DNA of 64,000 nt, from assembly GCA_025766275.1 (NCBI GenBank), contig JAFKAC010000007.1, forward strand, positions 2,232,001-2,296,000, given 5' to 3'. Below are positions 1-13,924 of this stretch, in pieces (the first letter of the stretch is position 1; each line of letters starts with the position of its first letter). The notes under the pieces are model-generated. The model was not told the DNA's origin. It did not search any database and saw only the letters and a program-made list of their open reading frames with translations. This DNA comes from Lactarius indigo (Eukaryota; Basidiomycota; Agaricomycetes; Russulales; Russulaceae). Position numbers and translations under genes: made by a program.

Positions 1-587
1 ACAGGCTGGAAAATAGACACGCCGGACTTGGAAAAGCTGTCCATAGATGCCCTCCGGAAACGACGCAGTCTAATGAGAGGTCAGCACGTACTCAATGGAG
101 AAACTCAAGTTAATTACAGGTCGTTGTACGGGGTGGAAGCGAGCGATAGTCCCTCCGACATGTAGTCACACAGCACGATGTTGTGGGGCCGATCCGAGTA
201 AATATTTGATCGTTTCTCCAGGAGGTCAACAGCAACGCGTCGGCTGTTAAGGACGAGGATCCCTTGCCCGAGCACACTGACATACATCATCTCACCTCCA
301 ACAGTGTCGGTATCCTTCGCTCGAATGCCTCTAATATCCAACTCACCATAGTCGTTCTTGCGCTCCGGTGAAGACAACCAGTCATGATCGGCAGCGTGTC
401 GAATATCCCCTATCAAGGGAAGACCTTTGGGACCCGGGGGCAGCTTTCGGGAGGCCTTCTTGGTGACCTGGGTTAACAGCCAGAGAAGGATGCCAACGAG
501 AGTAGTCGCGGCAGCAAGAAGAACGGGGCGGCCATAATCGCGGCCTAGAACAGAATTCGAGAAGGGATAAAAGGATGAGGCGACCAT
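1..587 (-). CDS. Cytochrome P450, 5' part only
   Basis: This is the N-terminal part of a microsomal P450 monooxygenase; the rest lies left of the window. The ATG at 587 opens a hydrophobic anchor, followed by a basic stretch and the proline hinge LPPGPKGLPLIG. In-frame sequence at about 305-355 looks like a 51-nt intron (GTGAGT...GGAG); removing it gives DYGEMMYVSVLGQG, the usual P450 beta-sheet region. A second intron at 70-117 joins YNDL to LRRFRRAS, the helix C region (exon 1-69). The motif LLEKRSNIYSDRP closely resembles LLEKRGDIYSDRP in the P450 at 40701-42807, so the two probably belong to related CYP families. The substrate cannot be told. The heme-binding part is not in view, so I cannot say whether the gene is intact. 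Confidence 0.9.
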
Positions 588-1773
588 GTAACCGCGAATG
601 GGCACAGAGTGGAGATGTCGTACATTGTTATTTTGTAGGGTTTCAAGTTGGTGGCAAACGCTGCGGGAATAGCACGTACGACTGTAAGTTACTGTCATAC
701 AGTAACTTACTAGTACTTACTACTTGTATCTACATTGATGAGAACCGATTCATTAGTCAAATCGTCGCTACAAATGCGGGGCTCCATGAACTCGGTACGA
801 TTTTCACCATCTTGAGAGCAAACTTCGTCAGCAAGCTGACTCGTGCTGCTACCATGTACCGCCCAGCTTAGTGATGCTACGCTGAGGCTTCCATATGACT
901 GTCACTCAGTGGCCGCACTCAGGCTGGCATGGCTTGCACCGAGAGGGCCAGCGCCACGCAAACTATTGACGAAGTTGTTAAAGAGTCTGCCCAATTGAAG
1001 AGTCTGCTGCTCTTTGAAACATCGTACGTTTGATTGAGCGCCTGCATGTCTGTCAGTCGAGCTATTGAAGAGTACAGGTTTGGTTAACTTGGTACAGTAA
1101 GCCGCAGTCCCCTGCAGCCACAGATTCTTATCAGAAGACCGATCTGCAGGCTTTTCGCCGTACAACGACCGCTACGCCGTCGGCACTCTGCCCCACCGGG
1201 TCCACACTGCCGCGGCCTCCTCGGGAGGAGTCATAAGTTGGCATTCCGATGAACCAATCGGATGTTGTCAAGGGGGTAGAAGTGGCTGTTTTTCTTGTTT
1301 TTTTTTTTTTTTTTTTCAAATCCAATTGAGTGCGCCTTAGGGTACATGGCCCTATGTGGCACTTCGACATCTCGTTACATTCCTGCCCTTCTGATCTTCC
1401 ACTCTCTACACATCATTTGTCTCTTCACATTAGAACACCTCCCCGCTTCCTTCGGAAGCGGCTTTGCGATACGTCGAGTGTTGAGTATACTGGGGCGCTA
1501 GCGGCGCCAGGGAAGGGGGGCTGTATTCGGATTGCTATCATAGAGTCTGGGCGTACCTCACTGATACAGTGCAGACAGCGCCGCGAGCAGCTCAATCAAA
1601 ACTTGTTAAGGATCGTCACGACTTTACACAAATGCTACATACATCCTCCCCTGCGTGAGTGTAAATATGTATCAGTCCTACATGAAATCACACGACCTAT
1701 AAATACGCATCGCGGTTCGTTTTGCGATAATTTACTAAACCCGGCAGCGTTTTATTGCTGCCGCCTCGCCCCA
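588..1773. other. Intergenic region, about 1.2 kb
   Basis: This lies between the P450 5' end and the 3' end of the DUF6534 gene. I see only short, frame-hopping ORFs without recognisable motifs. A run of about 18 T lies near 1299-1316. The right part probably holds the 3' UTR of the DUF6534 gene. Confidence 0.6.
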
Positions 1774-3622
1774 TCAGAAAGGCGTGGGTGGTAGTGGGCG
1801 GATGGGAAGATCGAAAGTCGACATTCTTCGCGACGACACCCCCAACGTGTCCGACAGAGGCACCTCGATCCGCTGCCGAAGCGAAGGAGCCAGCGTTGGT
1901 GGGTACTGCGGCGAGTGGATGCAATGCATCGAGAATGCCCTTGGTTGCCCCTGACGCTGACGCGTCGGAGAGGACTTCTCCTCGAGGTTTTTCTGTTGTT
2001 GGTCGAAGGTCACGATGAACGGCGGTGCTGACTTGGCTTCGTACGACGTCCGGCCGACAAATCGTTCGGCGAACGTACGCGTTCGTGAGCTATTCCCCTG
2101 GATCTGTACCGGTGTGCCCGCGCGCGTCGTACATATATGCGCGCTGGCGATTCTACGATGCTCTTTAAGGGGTATCCGATTATTGAACGATGCTAAAAGA
2201 GTGTTGCAGTAGCTATGTAGTCAAGCTGGGGATAAGCATCACGTTCGGGAGATAAGTGAGGGAGGCTTACACTTTTCCAGTTACCATCGCTCTATGGTGA
2301 CGGAACGTTGAGAAAACAGAGGGATGGATAATAATCGACGTTTTTACTCACGGGCAAAACCAGTAAACACGATTCTGGGGCGCTTGTCAGTTACGGCCCG
2401 AACGCGTATCGCGGGGAGGACTCACCGGCGCCGCAGCGAACATTATCAAGCAAAGGGCCGACACGACAGCTGGGGGGTCTCAGTTAGACTCCTTCCGTTG
2501 GGCCGGTGTTGATCGGACATCACCAGATATAAAATTAGTTTCGACTGTGAAGCGCAAGATCCGCCTCCAAGCGCGCTCCATCGAAGATTTTGACTCTCGC
2601 TTGAGGGGGCGGGCGAGCTTATCAATACGTTATGATGGGCCCAGGGACACAGTAGAGACTCGGGTTACACTCACCAGATAAGTAAGTGTAGCCGTGACTG
2701 CAACATCTGCGACGGCGGAGCTGACAAGTTCGATCTGAGAAGATATGTCTCACGGGAAGCTGGGTCGGTCAATGGATTGGCGCACTCACATAAATGAAGT
2801 AGACGTGTACGCGCGGTCCATCAAGATTTCTATATTTAAGTCCCTGTGCCTCGATTAGGACACGCACTCTGAGATCACGAGCGAACGCGTACCAAAATCC
2901 CGTCCACGAGGTTCCCAATGCATTGAACAAGAGATAGCTGGAAATGTGCGAATACAAATGCAATGGTCAGCGTAGAAACAACTTTCGTGTATACGTGGGA
3001 CTTACTGCGCCTATGACGCAACACCACCAAAACATCGACTTTTTGATGTGCCATATACGATAGCAGAAGACGGATCGGACGGTGATTGAAACGAATGAGT
3101 TGAGTATCGGCCCGTCGACAGGTGCTAGGAATGTTCGCTGAAGTCGCCCAAAGTCGCCAAATCCCGACACAAACCAGTAACTGCTGTCTGCGCCACTGAG
3201 TAGAGTCTGGACCGTCTCGATAATAAATATGGCATGCACTGGAAAAGGATATGGCTCATGGTCAAAATCAGGCGCTTATCTTCACTCACCAAGAATCTTG
3301 TTGTATCCCCTATCTCTAGGAAAGTATTGGTGGTATGAATCTGTGTGTACGATGTGAAGTCTTGAACGTAGCCGATATTTAGTGTGCGATACAACTCACA
3401 GACTTGCACGACGAGAATTCCATACAGGAACCAGTTGAACAACGCCCCCAGCAACTAAGGGATGAAGCATACATCTCAGGTACAGAGCCAACTGTCGGCG
3501 CATTTCACACTTACCAACGGCGCAGTGCTTCAAAAAGGGTTACGTGAGCTGAATTTCCACCAGGACGAAATGGTGACTTACGTCCCACTTATGTCCGATG
3601 GAATGGATGATGGGGTAGACAT
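1774..3622 (-). CDS. DUF6534-type multi-spanning membrane protein
   Basis: I rebuilt this as about 13 exons from the ATG at 3622 to the stop at 1774. The first residues read MSTPSSIPSDISGTTAPL, then LLGALFNWFLYGILVVQVY, then YFPRDRGYNKILVHAIF and IIETVQTLLSGADSSYWFV. These match the transmembrane core of the large basidiomycete DUF6534 family (seven predicted helices). Further helices include IELVSSAVADVAVTATLTYL and FTVETNFISGAVVSALCLIM. The family signature GKVYCNTLLASFNNR closes the core. A cytoplasmic, Ser/Pro-rich tail of about 120 residues follows in the last exon. One exon (3515-3527) is only 13 nt. All joins keep frame, so I see no sign of decay. The function of the family is unknown; expansion in mushroom-forming fungi is established knowledge. 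Confidence 0.85.
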
Positions 3623-4897
3623 GCGAGGCGAGAAAAAAAAAATTACACCCCAGAGGACCCAATCTTATATCGAGAACGGGTTTAGAAATTAGAATACAAA
3701 GCTAGACCTGGCGGCAGCATCTCAGAACCACGATCATCAGTGAGAATGGACGTGGAGAAATGAGATGCCGTCCGATCGAAAGTTGTCCCCCCGGCCATCA
3801 CACACACTGGCAATCCCTCTAGAGTGACATATCAATATTGTTAGCCAAAATGCAGTAGTCTGCACGTTGTGCTAGCGGCACAAACACGCCATGAAAGTGG
3901 TCGTGCGACAGTAGAGGGTTGTTGTCCACCAGTAGCGACGGCTGCCAGTGCTCTTGCAGTGGTGAGCTGGTACTAACCATAGACCGCGGTCCCAACTCTG
4001 TCAGTACCTTTTTTTTCATTGATGAACAATGGACGGCATCATGATGCAACAGCCCAGAGTCACGTCTCACTTGAAGCGGCTCCCCAGGAGTCAAGGCTAA
4101 TGTCTTCGTTCCGTCCTGGTACGGGCTGTAACCATCAGTGACAACATGATTCTGTTTTTGCGCGGGAAAAGTCCATCCAAGGGTTATCTTGTCGTGAAAG
4201 GACTTAATGTTTAGCCCCGAATAAATTCTAAGTGCAGTGCTCCAGTTTTTTCTTGTGTGATAACTTCTGAATAGACATAACATTTAATTCTAAATATTTT
4301 CTAATTATGGATTGTGAAAAGTTAGTCACTTCTTTTCCCCAGTTTTTGCGTGAAAAAAACAGAATCATGTCGTCAGTGCATGCATGCAGCTATAGAAAGT
4401 CACGGAAGCAGGAGTGACTCAGTTTTCGGCTACTGTAAGTTAAGTTCGAGCCACACTTCGCTTACGTAATATTGTCCCAATAGATCACCGATTGATTGCT
4501 GATCCGTACGTCGGATTGGTCTGCGGAAAGATCATCACCATGTGAACCCTCCATGGAGGACTCAGGTTCTTCTGGATCATGCACTCGGTCACAAACACGT
4601 TTGATGCAGGAAGGCCGCTAATTGGGAGGGAGGACGATTGTTCTCACACACTCCAGCGAATGTACGTGGGGCATACTCAAAGGTGCACTGCTAGCTAGAG
4701 TCGATGCTGGAGTGTCCTCCACTCGAGTCATGCCCAACTTGAAGTAGTTGAGGTGATTGCACACGAATAGGGCGGTTGAGCCGTATCCTTCAAAGTTATG
4801 GCCTATAGTGTAGTTGTACACATTCCCTACGCGCCAAACATGTTCCACATGCAGGCGAGCAGATACAATCTAACGAACGAATAAATCTTCGCGGATA
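3623..4897. other. Intergenic region with weak ORFs
   Basis: Two minus-strand ORFs lie here, 3819-4283 (154 codons) and 4618-4848 (76 codons). Neither has a motif I recognise, and the longer one runs across one arm of the inverted repeat at 4140-4374. I do not call either a gene. The left end probably holds the promoter of the DUF6534 gene. Confidence 0.5.
4140..4374. repeat. Inverted-repeat element, MITE-like
   Basis: Two 20-nt arms face each other at 4140-4159 (GACAACATGATTCTGTTTTT) and 4355-4374 (reverse complement of GACGACATGATTCTGTTTTT), with one mismatch. The 195 nt between them code for nothing recognisable. Size and layout fit a small non-autonomous DNA element, but I see no convincing target-site duplication. 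A chance hairpin or regulatory structure remains possible. Confidence 0.45.
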
Positions 4898-6417
4898 TCA
4901 CAGCTTTGCCCGGGGTTTTGGTAGGTGTCCTTCGTCTTCTAAAACCACGCGTGCCAGGCTACCGAATACAGGAAACATGCCAGCATAGAGATGCGCCTGT
5001 TCGGAACTTGCCTGGCGGCGTGCGTGTCGCGCCGCGATCCCCTGCATGATGACCGCAAGCTGCAAGTGGACCACGCGGTCAACGGATGTCGAAGAAATAT
5101 CACAGGAGAGAGACGTACTCGAATGAGCATCCAGCTGCGCGCGAAACCCATCTCCGTGATGGGGTATGGCTGCCGCGTCACGAGGCAGTACTCGCGTTCG
5201 AGCTCCGCGAGCGATATCGGCTCTGCGCCAGGACGATTCTTGTACCCGACGAGATGGCCACCGGTCTCGTTCGGATCGACGACCCACAGCTGCGTCAAGT
5301 TAGCCAAGTCTGCCAGCTATATGCGATCATCAGTGACTCCGCGCGACAGAAAGAGGGTGTGTGGGGGGAGTGGCGTTACCGGGCTACCGAGCGTGCAAAG
5401 CTCCCAGTCGAGAATCCCTATCACGCGGTTCTCAGTCGGGTGGAAGATGAGGTTGTCGAGCTTGTAGTCGCCATGCACGATCCGCACGCCCGTCTTGCGC
5501 TCGTCAGGCAGGTTTCGCTCGTACCACGCGATGAGCTCGTCCCATCCGGGTATGGCGCCCACCGGCTTGCCGGTGTCGATGTCCTCCACGGCCGCCTGCG
5601 CGTGCGTCACTTTCGAGAGCGACCTGATCTGGCGCGGGAAGTACGGCTTGTGCGAGCCGAACTGCCCTAGGCCGACTTGCCTCGGGTCGAGCGACGATAG
5701 CGCACCGAGCGCACGGACCGCGGAGAGCCAGCTGCAGTTGAGGGAGGACGTTGGGATGACGGCGCGAAATAATAATAAAATCGCACACACGTACCACTCG
5801 CGCCGAACTTGGGGGGACACGCCAGGCATCGACATGTCCGTGAAGATGCGGCCCTCGAGGAACTCCATGATGTAGAACGGCGTTCCGATGACCTCGTTGT
5901 CTTCGCACAGCACGAAAACTTGCGGGACGGGCACGCGCGACTTTGGAAGAGTCGTCGGGCGCGAGTTGTGTTTGTGGATCGCGGCGAGCACGGTGTACTC
6001 CCTCTCGACTTGGTGAGCGGTCTGAGAGACCAGCTCACCCGCCGGTTTCTTTCTGAGCACGAAACGTACACCTCTGAACTTAGGTTCAGTAATGGTGATG
6101 TCGGGGAAACGTGGAACGAGACAATACCTGGCATCTGTGAGGAAATATGTTGGGTTTGACTGCCCAGCAGAGTGTCATTATGTTAATCGACAGCACACGT
6201 AGGACGAACTCAGACCTGGCCAAACTGACAATGGAATGTGAGACTGTCAAAGCTAGTTTGGTGTCAGCCGACGTACTTTGAATTGCTTCACCGTGACAGG
6301 TACTGCCACGGCGGGGACGTTCTTGGCGAGATACGCATTGAGCTTGTCTTCGTCAATTCTTGCACGAACGTCACCGTATTCTCCTCCAGCAGGCTTAGAG
6401 GGACCCGTGTTGATCAT
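4898..6417 (-). CDS. APH-fold phosphotransferase (ACAD10/11 N-domain-like)
   Basis: A small-molecule kinase of the aminoglycoside phosphotransferase/choline kinase fold, closest to the stand-alone fungal relatives of the ACAD10/ACAD11 N-terminal domain. From the ATG at 6417 I read [12 protein letters not shown], then [38 protein letters not shown] (ATP-binding lysines), [13 protein letters not shown] (hinge), [14 protein letters not shown] (catalytic Asp and Asn) and [18 protein letters not shown] (metal-binding Asp). The stop is at 4898. Eight exons join in frame, including a 9-nt micro-exon coding FGQ (6216-6224). The C-terminal helix reads [18 protein letters not shown], as in the family. 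ACAD10/11 act in 4-hydroxy-acid breakdown in animals; the substrate of the fungal free-standing form is not established. The gene looks intact. Confidence 0.9.
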
Positions 6418-6551
6418 GGTTAAAAATCGAAAACACTGCGAAGACGCCCCCGGCTCATGCGGGTGTGCCAGAGGTCCGGATGAACGGGGTGAGATATCCG
6501 GCCGCGAGGATATAGCCGTGCTCTCGTAATGACCACCCCTCGGAGTTGACC

Positions 6552-8725
6552 ATGGCAGTTGGCTCTTCGTCGACTAGCCCAGCGTGTTCGTGGCAGGTAC
6601 CAGAGTCAGCTGGGGCGCCCTGTGTAGGCTCTCGTCATGGTGTTCATCCAGGCTCGCCGACACTAAGGCGCTCGGATTCTTTGAGTCCCCCCGATGTAAT
6701 GATTGCATCAACTGCAATTGACGTCAGTGCCCCATCTTCGTCGACGACGTCTCCCTCAGGCACGAGTTCTGTCACGCAGAAGAAAATGTTCCAAAAGAGA
6801 AAAACTGAACCAGACGAAACGGCCATACATCATCCTTGCGAGGCGAGGCTCAAACGCTCTAGACACGTTCAAGCCACTCTAGCTGACAGGCTTCGCCCGC
6901 ACACACTAGACGAATTTGTGGGCCAGACCCACCTGAGAGGCCCCAACACTCTACTCTTTTCTGGAGATGGCGAACTCACTACTGAGAATATCATCTTCTG
7001 GGGACCGCCTGGGTGAGTGCTAGTGAGCATAGGTCCAAGTCCAGATCAGTAATCATCGCATTCTCTATTGGCAGGTGTGGAAAGACTACGCTGGCGCGGA
7101 TTCTCTCTGGATATACAGACGCGACCTTCAAGGAAGTGAGCGCGACAATCTCGACTGTGAATGAAGTTTGTGCTATTTTCGAAGAGGCGAGAGACGAGCT
7201 GCAGTCCACAGGGCGGTGCGTTGGCTAGACGTGACTGTTGGCATAGCCCTCACCTGCTTCTTTTCAGACGCACGATCGTATTTCTCGATGAAATCCACCG
7301 CTTTTCTCGTTCTCAGCAGGTCTTTTTATCCTATTTTTACGCGTCGTTTTCTCTGATAATATGCCAGGATGCATTTATCCCGTTCATCGAACGTGGTTTT
7401 GTACAGGTTAGCATACATAACAACAGCGTGTGCGTCTAGCCGGAGGCTGTAACTTATAATATAAAGATCATAGGAGCAACCACGGAGAACCCGTCATTTG
7501 AATTGAACCGGGCGTTGCTTCACCTGTGTCGGTGAGTGAAAGTCCTGGTCCGCGTTCGTCCTTGACGATATTACAGAGTACACGTCCTTGAATGCTTGAC
7601 GGACGCAGACATAGTCGAGATCATCGAGAGGGCGGTGGCGCCCTCCGCAGACCATGATAGCGACACGTCTGGGCAATTGCGTCCTTCACCCTCTCCCAAG
7701 GACGCTTCCTCGCCGCAAGCACAGCCTCTAGTGGACACCTCGGAATCGTCGTCGCCACTATCGTCGCCGTCACCTGCGTACCCGCAACTGACCCATCGCA
7801 TCAAAACCACCATCGCGTCGCTCTCCTCCGGCGACGCACGCACCGCTCTCTCGCTCCTCGAACTTGTTCTCCTTGCACCCCAAACGGCGCCCGAGTCCGC
7901 ATTGCTCGACTCACTGCGCCGCTCCGTGTCGACGTCCTACGACCGTACAGGAGACGCGCGCTACGACCACATCTCCGCGCTGCACAAGAGCGTGCGCGGG
8001 AGCCAGCCCGACGCGGCGCTGTACTGGCTCGCGCGCATGCTCGAGGCAGGCGAAGACCCCGTGTACATCGCGAGACGGATGACCGTCTGTGCGAGCGAGG
8101 ATATCGGCATGGCGGACCGGCGCGCGTTGCCGCTGGCGAGTCCTCCTTATCCCCTCACTCACTCATGTGCACTGTCCTGAACTCGGTTCTAGGCTATGGC
8201 TGCGCTGCAAGCCTGCCAGATGGTCGGTATGCCTGGGTGTCGCGCACAGCTCGCGGAACTCGTTGCGTACCTCGCAGAGGCGCCGAAGTCGACGCGCTCG
8301 TACCAAGGGTACAACCGCGCTGAAAAACTGGCCAAGCGGGACCCGACGCTGCTCGTGCCCGTTGCGATGCGCGACGTGCCAGTGGGCGTGACAGACGCGC
8401 TCGAGTGTGACGAAGGCTACAAGTACCCGCCGGAATATATGTGCGTGCTGCCGCCTTACTCGTTTCGGCGTACAACGCTGATGACACCACCACGGTTATC
8501 AGGCACCCAGTGACGAACGAGTATTTGCCACAGCAGTTGCGCGGGGAAGTCATCTTGCGCAGAGAAGGGGATCTTGGAGACAAGTTGTGGGATGAGGAAG
8601 CACTGAGGAGATGGGAAGAGGTAGAGAACGGTGGACGGGAGTGGGTGGGGAGGCCTCACTCAAGCCCACACCCGTCAAATGACACTACTGCGCGGCCAGC
8701 CTCTGAGAGCACGTCTCGCCCTTGA
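6552..8725 (+). CDS. MGS1: AAA+ ATPase of the Mgs1/WRNIP1/RarA family
   Basis: A DNA-dependent AAA+ ATPase that acts at stalled replication forks. Proposed exons: 6552-7012, 7075-7215, 7268-7319, 7368-7406, 7467-7531, 7577-8135, 8193-8440, 8503-8725. The start region [19 protein letters not shown] is the family N-motif. Walker A is GPPGCGKTT (split by intron 1), Walker B is [10 protein letters not shown], and sensor 1 is [12 protein letters not shown]. The C-terminal tetramer region reads YHPPEYM-like: [18 protein letters not shown]. Exon 6 to 7 uses a GC donor (8136) and gives [17 protein letters not shown] Ser/Pro-rich insert of about 40 residues (near 7660-7790) interrupts the helical domain. 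I see no N-terminal UBZ zinc finger of the kind in WRNIP1 or yeast Mgs1; either it is absent or an upstream exon was missed. The ATG at 6552 is the first usable one. Confidence 0.92.
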
Positions 8726-8820
8726 TGAGTATTATGCCAGCAGTGGCCCTATGTTACCCGCGTTCACGGCGGCATACTCCATGGACGTATTTGCTTAATA
8801 ATCTTTACGTCGGATTTTTT

Positions 8821-8833
8821 TTCCGGAACATTC
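8821..8833. promoter_or_regulatory. Heat-shock element upstream of mtHsp70
   Basis: TTCCGGAACATTC has three alternating units (TTC, GAA, TTC), each two bases apart. This is the classic HSF-binding array nTTCnnGAAnnTTCn. It lies about 140 nt upstream of the mtHsp70 ATG. Two more GAA units, two bases apart, follow at 8848-8855. Yeast SSC1 is known to be heat inducible, so the placement makes sense. Confidence 0.75.
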
Positions 8834-8873
8834 GCCGCAAATTCGTGGAATGGAATTGGTCGAGTTGGGGTCA

Positions 8874-8883
8874 GTCACGTGAC
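8874..8883. promoter_or_regulatory. GTCACGTGAC palindrome (bHLH-type E-box)
   Basis: A perfect 10-bp palindrome with a CACGTG core, bound by Cbf1/Tye7-type bHLH factors in fungi. It lies about 90 nt upstream of the mtHsp70 start and 40 nt after the heat-shock element, in the short gap between MGS1 and mtHsp70. Confidence 0.55.
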
Positions 8884-8971
8884 ATTCCTAAAGAGGCTAA
8901 AAAAAATTCGGCGGAGACGCGAGTGCGGCATCACGCTCCTTTCCCTCTCATTCTCACTACCACGTCCCCCC

Positions 8972-11430
<2,459 letters not shown>

Positions 11431-11895
11431 ATTCCTTTTCTACACCCATTATTCTCCTCGCTGCCTTTCGCTGTGTTGTCCATTGCGTTACCTTATGACC
11501 TCGTACGATCTTTACCCTTATTTAGACCCCAAAAGTACATCGTCTTGCCCACCCCCACTACGCACCTAGCATGTTTATTGTACTCACGCATATTCATTTC
11601 ATTATCCGCTTACGCTCCCCCCCCACTCAGTAGAACCCCTTTACCCACGCATTTCCTTTGTCACTTTCTAGGTCTGTGCTCGAGCTGGACTAGGCTTGCG
11701 GTCGGAATACAAGAGAGCTTGAAGGAACTTTCTGTGTGACTTCAGTCAGCAATAATGTCGCGCTTATTGAACAGAGAAGGGTCACGGCGCGACTTGAGTC
11801 AATGTCCTTTGGATCGAGCATTACATGAACATCATACATGGTTTACAAACAAAATAGTCCGTGTACTATATAGGCTTCGCAATTGTCTATCCCGT
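11431..11895. other. Convergent 3' region
   Basis: A gap of about 465 nt between the 3' ends of mtHsp70 (+) and the MATE transporter (-). Pyrimidine-rich stretches near 11480-11660 are expected for a 3' UTR. I see no gene here. Confidence 0.6.
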
Positions 11896-13924
11896 TCACG
11901 CGTATACTTCGGACACCTCCTCATACAACTCCGGGTTATTTCTTCTGATCCCTTTCTCGACCTCATACTCCCAGTCCGTGCCTAGCCACACAACGGCGTA
12001 CTCACACGTCCCCACAACAAACAGCGCAAACACTTGACCTGCATCATCACCCAACCGAGAACCGATCAGCGACCGACCCGTTTTGGGATGAGAGACACGA
12101 CGCACCGATCCAGAGGCCCTGCAGGCCGTAGCCGGCACGTAAGGCGAGCGTGATGCCGAGCGGGAGCGCAAGGACGTAGTACGCGAGGAGGTTAAACGCA
12201 GCACCGAGGTGCTGCCGTCCCTGTCCGCGCAACACGCCGCCACACGAGCCCGCGAGGCCGTCCGCGACCTGGAAGGACGCGACGAGCGGCATGACCTGCG
12301 CGACGAGCGCCACGACCTTCGCGTCGTCGCTGAAGAGGTAGCCGTATACCTGCACCACGGCGCGGTGAGTGTGTGTGTGATGGAGAAGGGGGGTGGGTGG
12401 GACTTACGTCTTTGGAGGCGAGGAGGGAGAGCATGACGCAGGTGCCGATTAGCGCGCTTAGGAGCGCCGAGAGGTGTCCGATGGATTTGGCGCTCGCGGC
12501 ATCGCGCCGGCCGATGGCGTTTCCGACCCGTGTAGACGCGGCGATACCTAAAGGGCAGAGGGTGCGGGCGAAAAAGGTGAGAAAGGGGGGAAGATAGCGA
12601 CAAGATGGTAGAGGGTTATATATATCCTCACCGATGCCAAACGGAATGGTATTCAAAACTAGAAAAAAAACAGGTTTAATAAGTTATGCATGGGGACGAA
12701 GAAGGATGAGACCCACTTTGGTCTGTCGTCATAATGACAGACTGCGCAGCGAGTGGGACGGCGCCTAGACGGGCGGCTGCGAGTGCGACTATCTCGAAAG
12801 CAGCCCTACACAACGTGGACAGCCGACATCAGCCGAACGTTACAGTTACAAGCAAGCAAGCGCTCGAGGGGGGTTGGTTGACGGTTTGCGCACCATTCCG
12901 TTCCGACCATGAGGATGCCCGGTAGGGCGAGCTTCAGAAACGCGACGCAGGCGCGGGCGTCCAGGACGGCGTGGAGCTGGATGCCGCCCCACGTCTGGTT
13001 CCGGGTGTGGGTCGGGGAGCACGCGGTGTACATGATGAGGAAGAGAAAGGCGAGCCAGAAGGTGAGGGAGAGCGCGATGGGCGAGCCGTAGATCCCGAAG
13101 CGGGTGTAGTGCACGAAGTAGACGTTGAGCGCGACGTTGATGGGCGAGATGATGATGAGCACGTATGTAGACGCGTCCATGATTCCTGAATCGTGGGTCA
13201 GTCTCAAAACGGCGTCGTCTCTCTTGAAAAAAAAACTGTACCTTGACATTGCAAGTACTTCTTGAGGCATTCAAAGCCGATATATCCCGGTGCGGCGAGG
13301 AGCAGCAACCGCAGGTACTGCTGTGTGTCTCGACTGAGTTGCTCTTCCTGACCGAGGGCCATCAAGACAGACGCCATGTTCGCCCACACTATGCCGACGG
13401 GTATGAAGAGGAGCCATAACAAGGTTATACATCGCTGGAAGTGGACAGATAGGTCGGTGGATTGCTTCCCGCCTGTGAACGCCTGGGAACCTAGTGTGTC
13501 CAGAGCGGTTGAGCCGCCGAGCGCGACACACCACCCTGTACGCCGCAAAAAAAAAAAAAAGCGAAAGATGTGGGATCATCGGCACTGATGCGAAAGGAGC
13601 CAGTACTAGCCAGTGACAAACGCCAGCATGAGCGAGAACGCGGCGACGGATAGCTCGGTGGGGCCGAGCCGTCCTACGATGACGACGGAGACGGTTTGGA
13701 TGGAATTTTGAAGGATGTAGGAGAATATCACTAGAACGTTTTTTTAGTTGCTAGGGTCTAGTACGACGGCAATGTGGCGAAAGTGTAAGTGAACACGAAC
13801 CAGGAATGGAATCTTTGAAGAGGGCGGCAATCTCACGCCCACGGCCGCCACGCGGTCGGGGCAGAGCTGCCGTATTGAGTAGGCGAGAAGCCTCATTGAC
13901 GGCGACTGGCGGTAGTAGAGTCAT
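11896..13924 (-). CDS. MATE family efflux transporter
   Basis: A multidrug and toxin extrusion transporter, an H+ or Na+ antiporter with 12 membrane helices, fungal Erc1-like group. From the ATG at 13924 the protein opens [19 protein letters not shown] with an Arg-rich cytosolic stretch. It then gives [19 protein letters not shown] and [19 protein letters not shown] (helices 1 and 2). [17 protein letters not shown] is the conserved MatE loop, and [11 protein letters not shown] with [19 protein letters not shown] opens the second half. [17 protein letters not shown] mirrors the first-half loop, and [20 protein letters not shown] lies late in the core. The stop is at 11896 after [12 protein letters not shown]. 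About eight introns of 45-80 nt are needed. All recognised helices are present, so the gene looks complete. Confidence 0.9.

Noticed and set aside
3819..4283. 154-codon minus ORF as a gene
   Set aside because: It has no known motif, runs through one arm of the inverted repeat at 4140-4374, and offers no splice partners.
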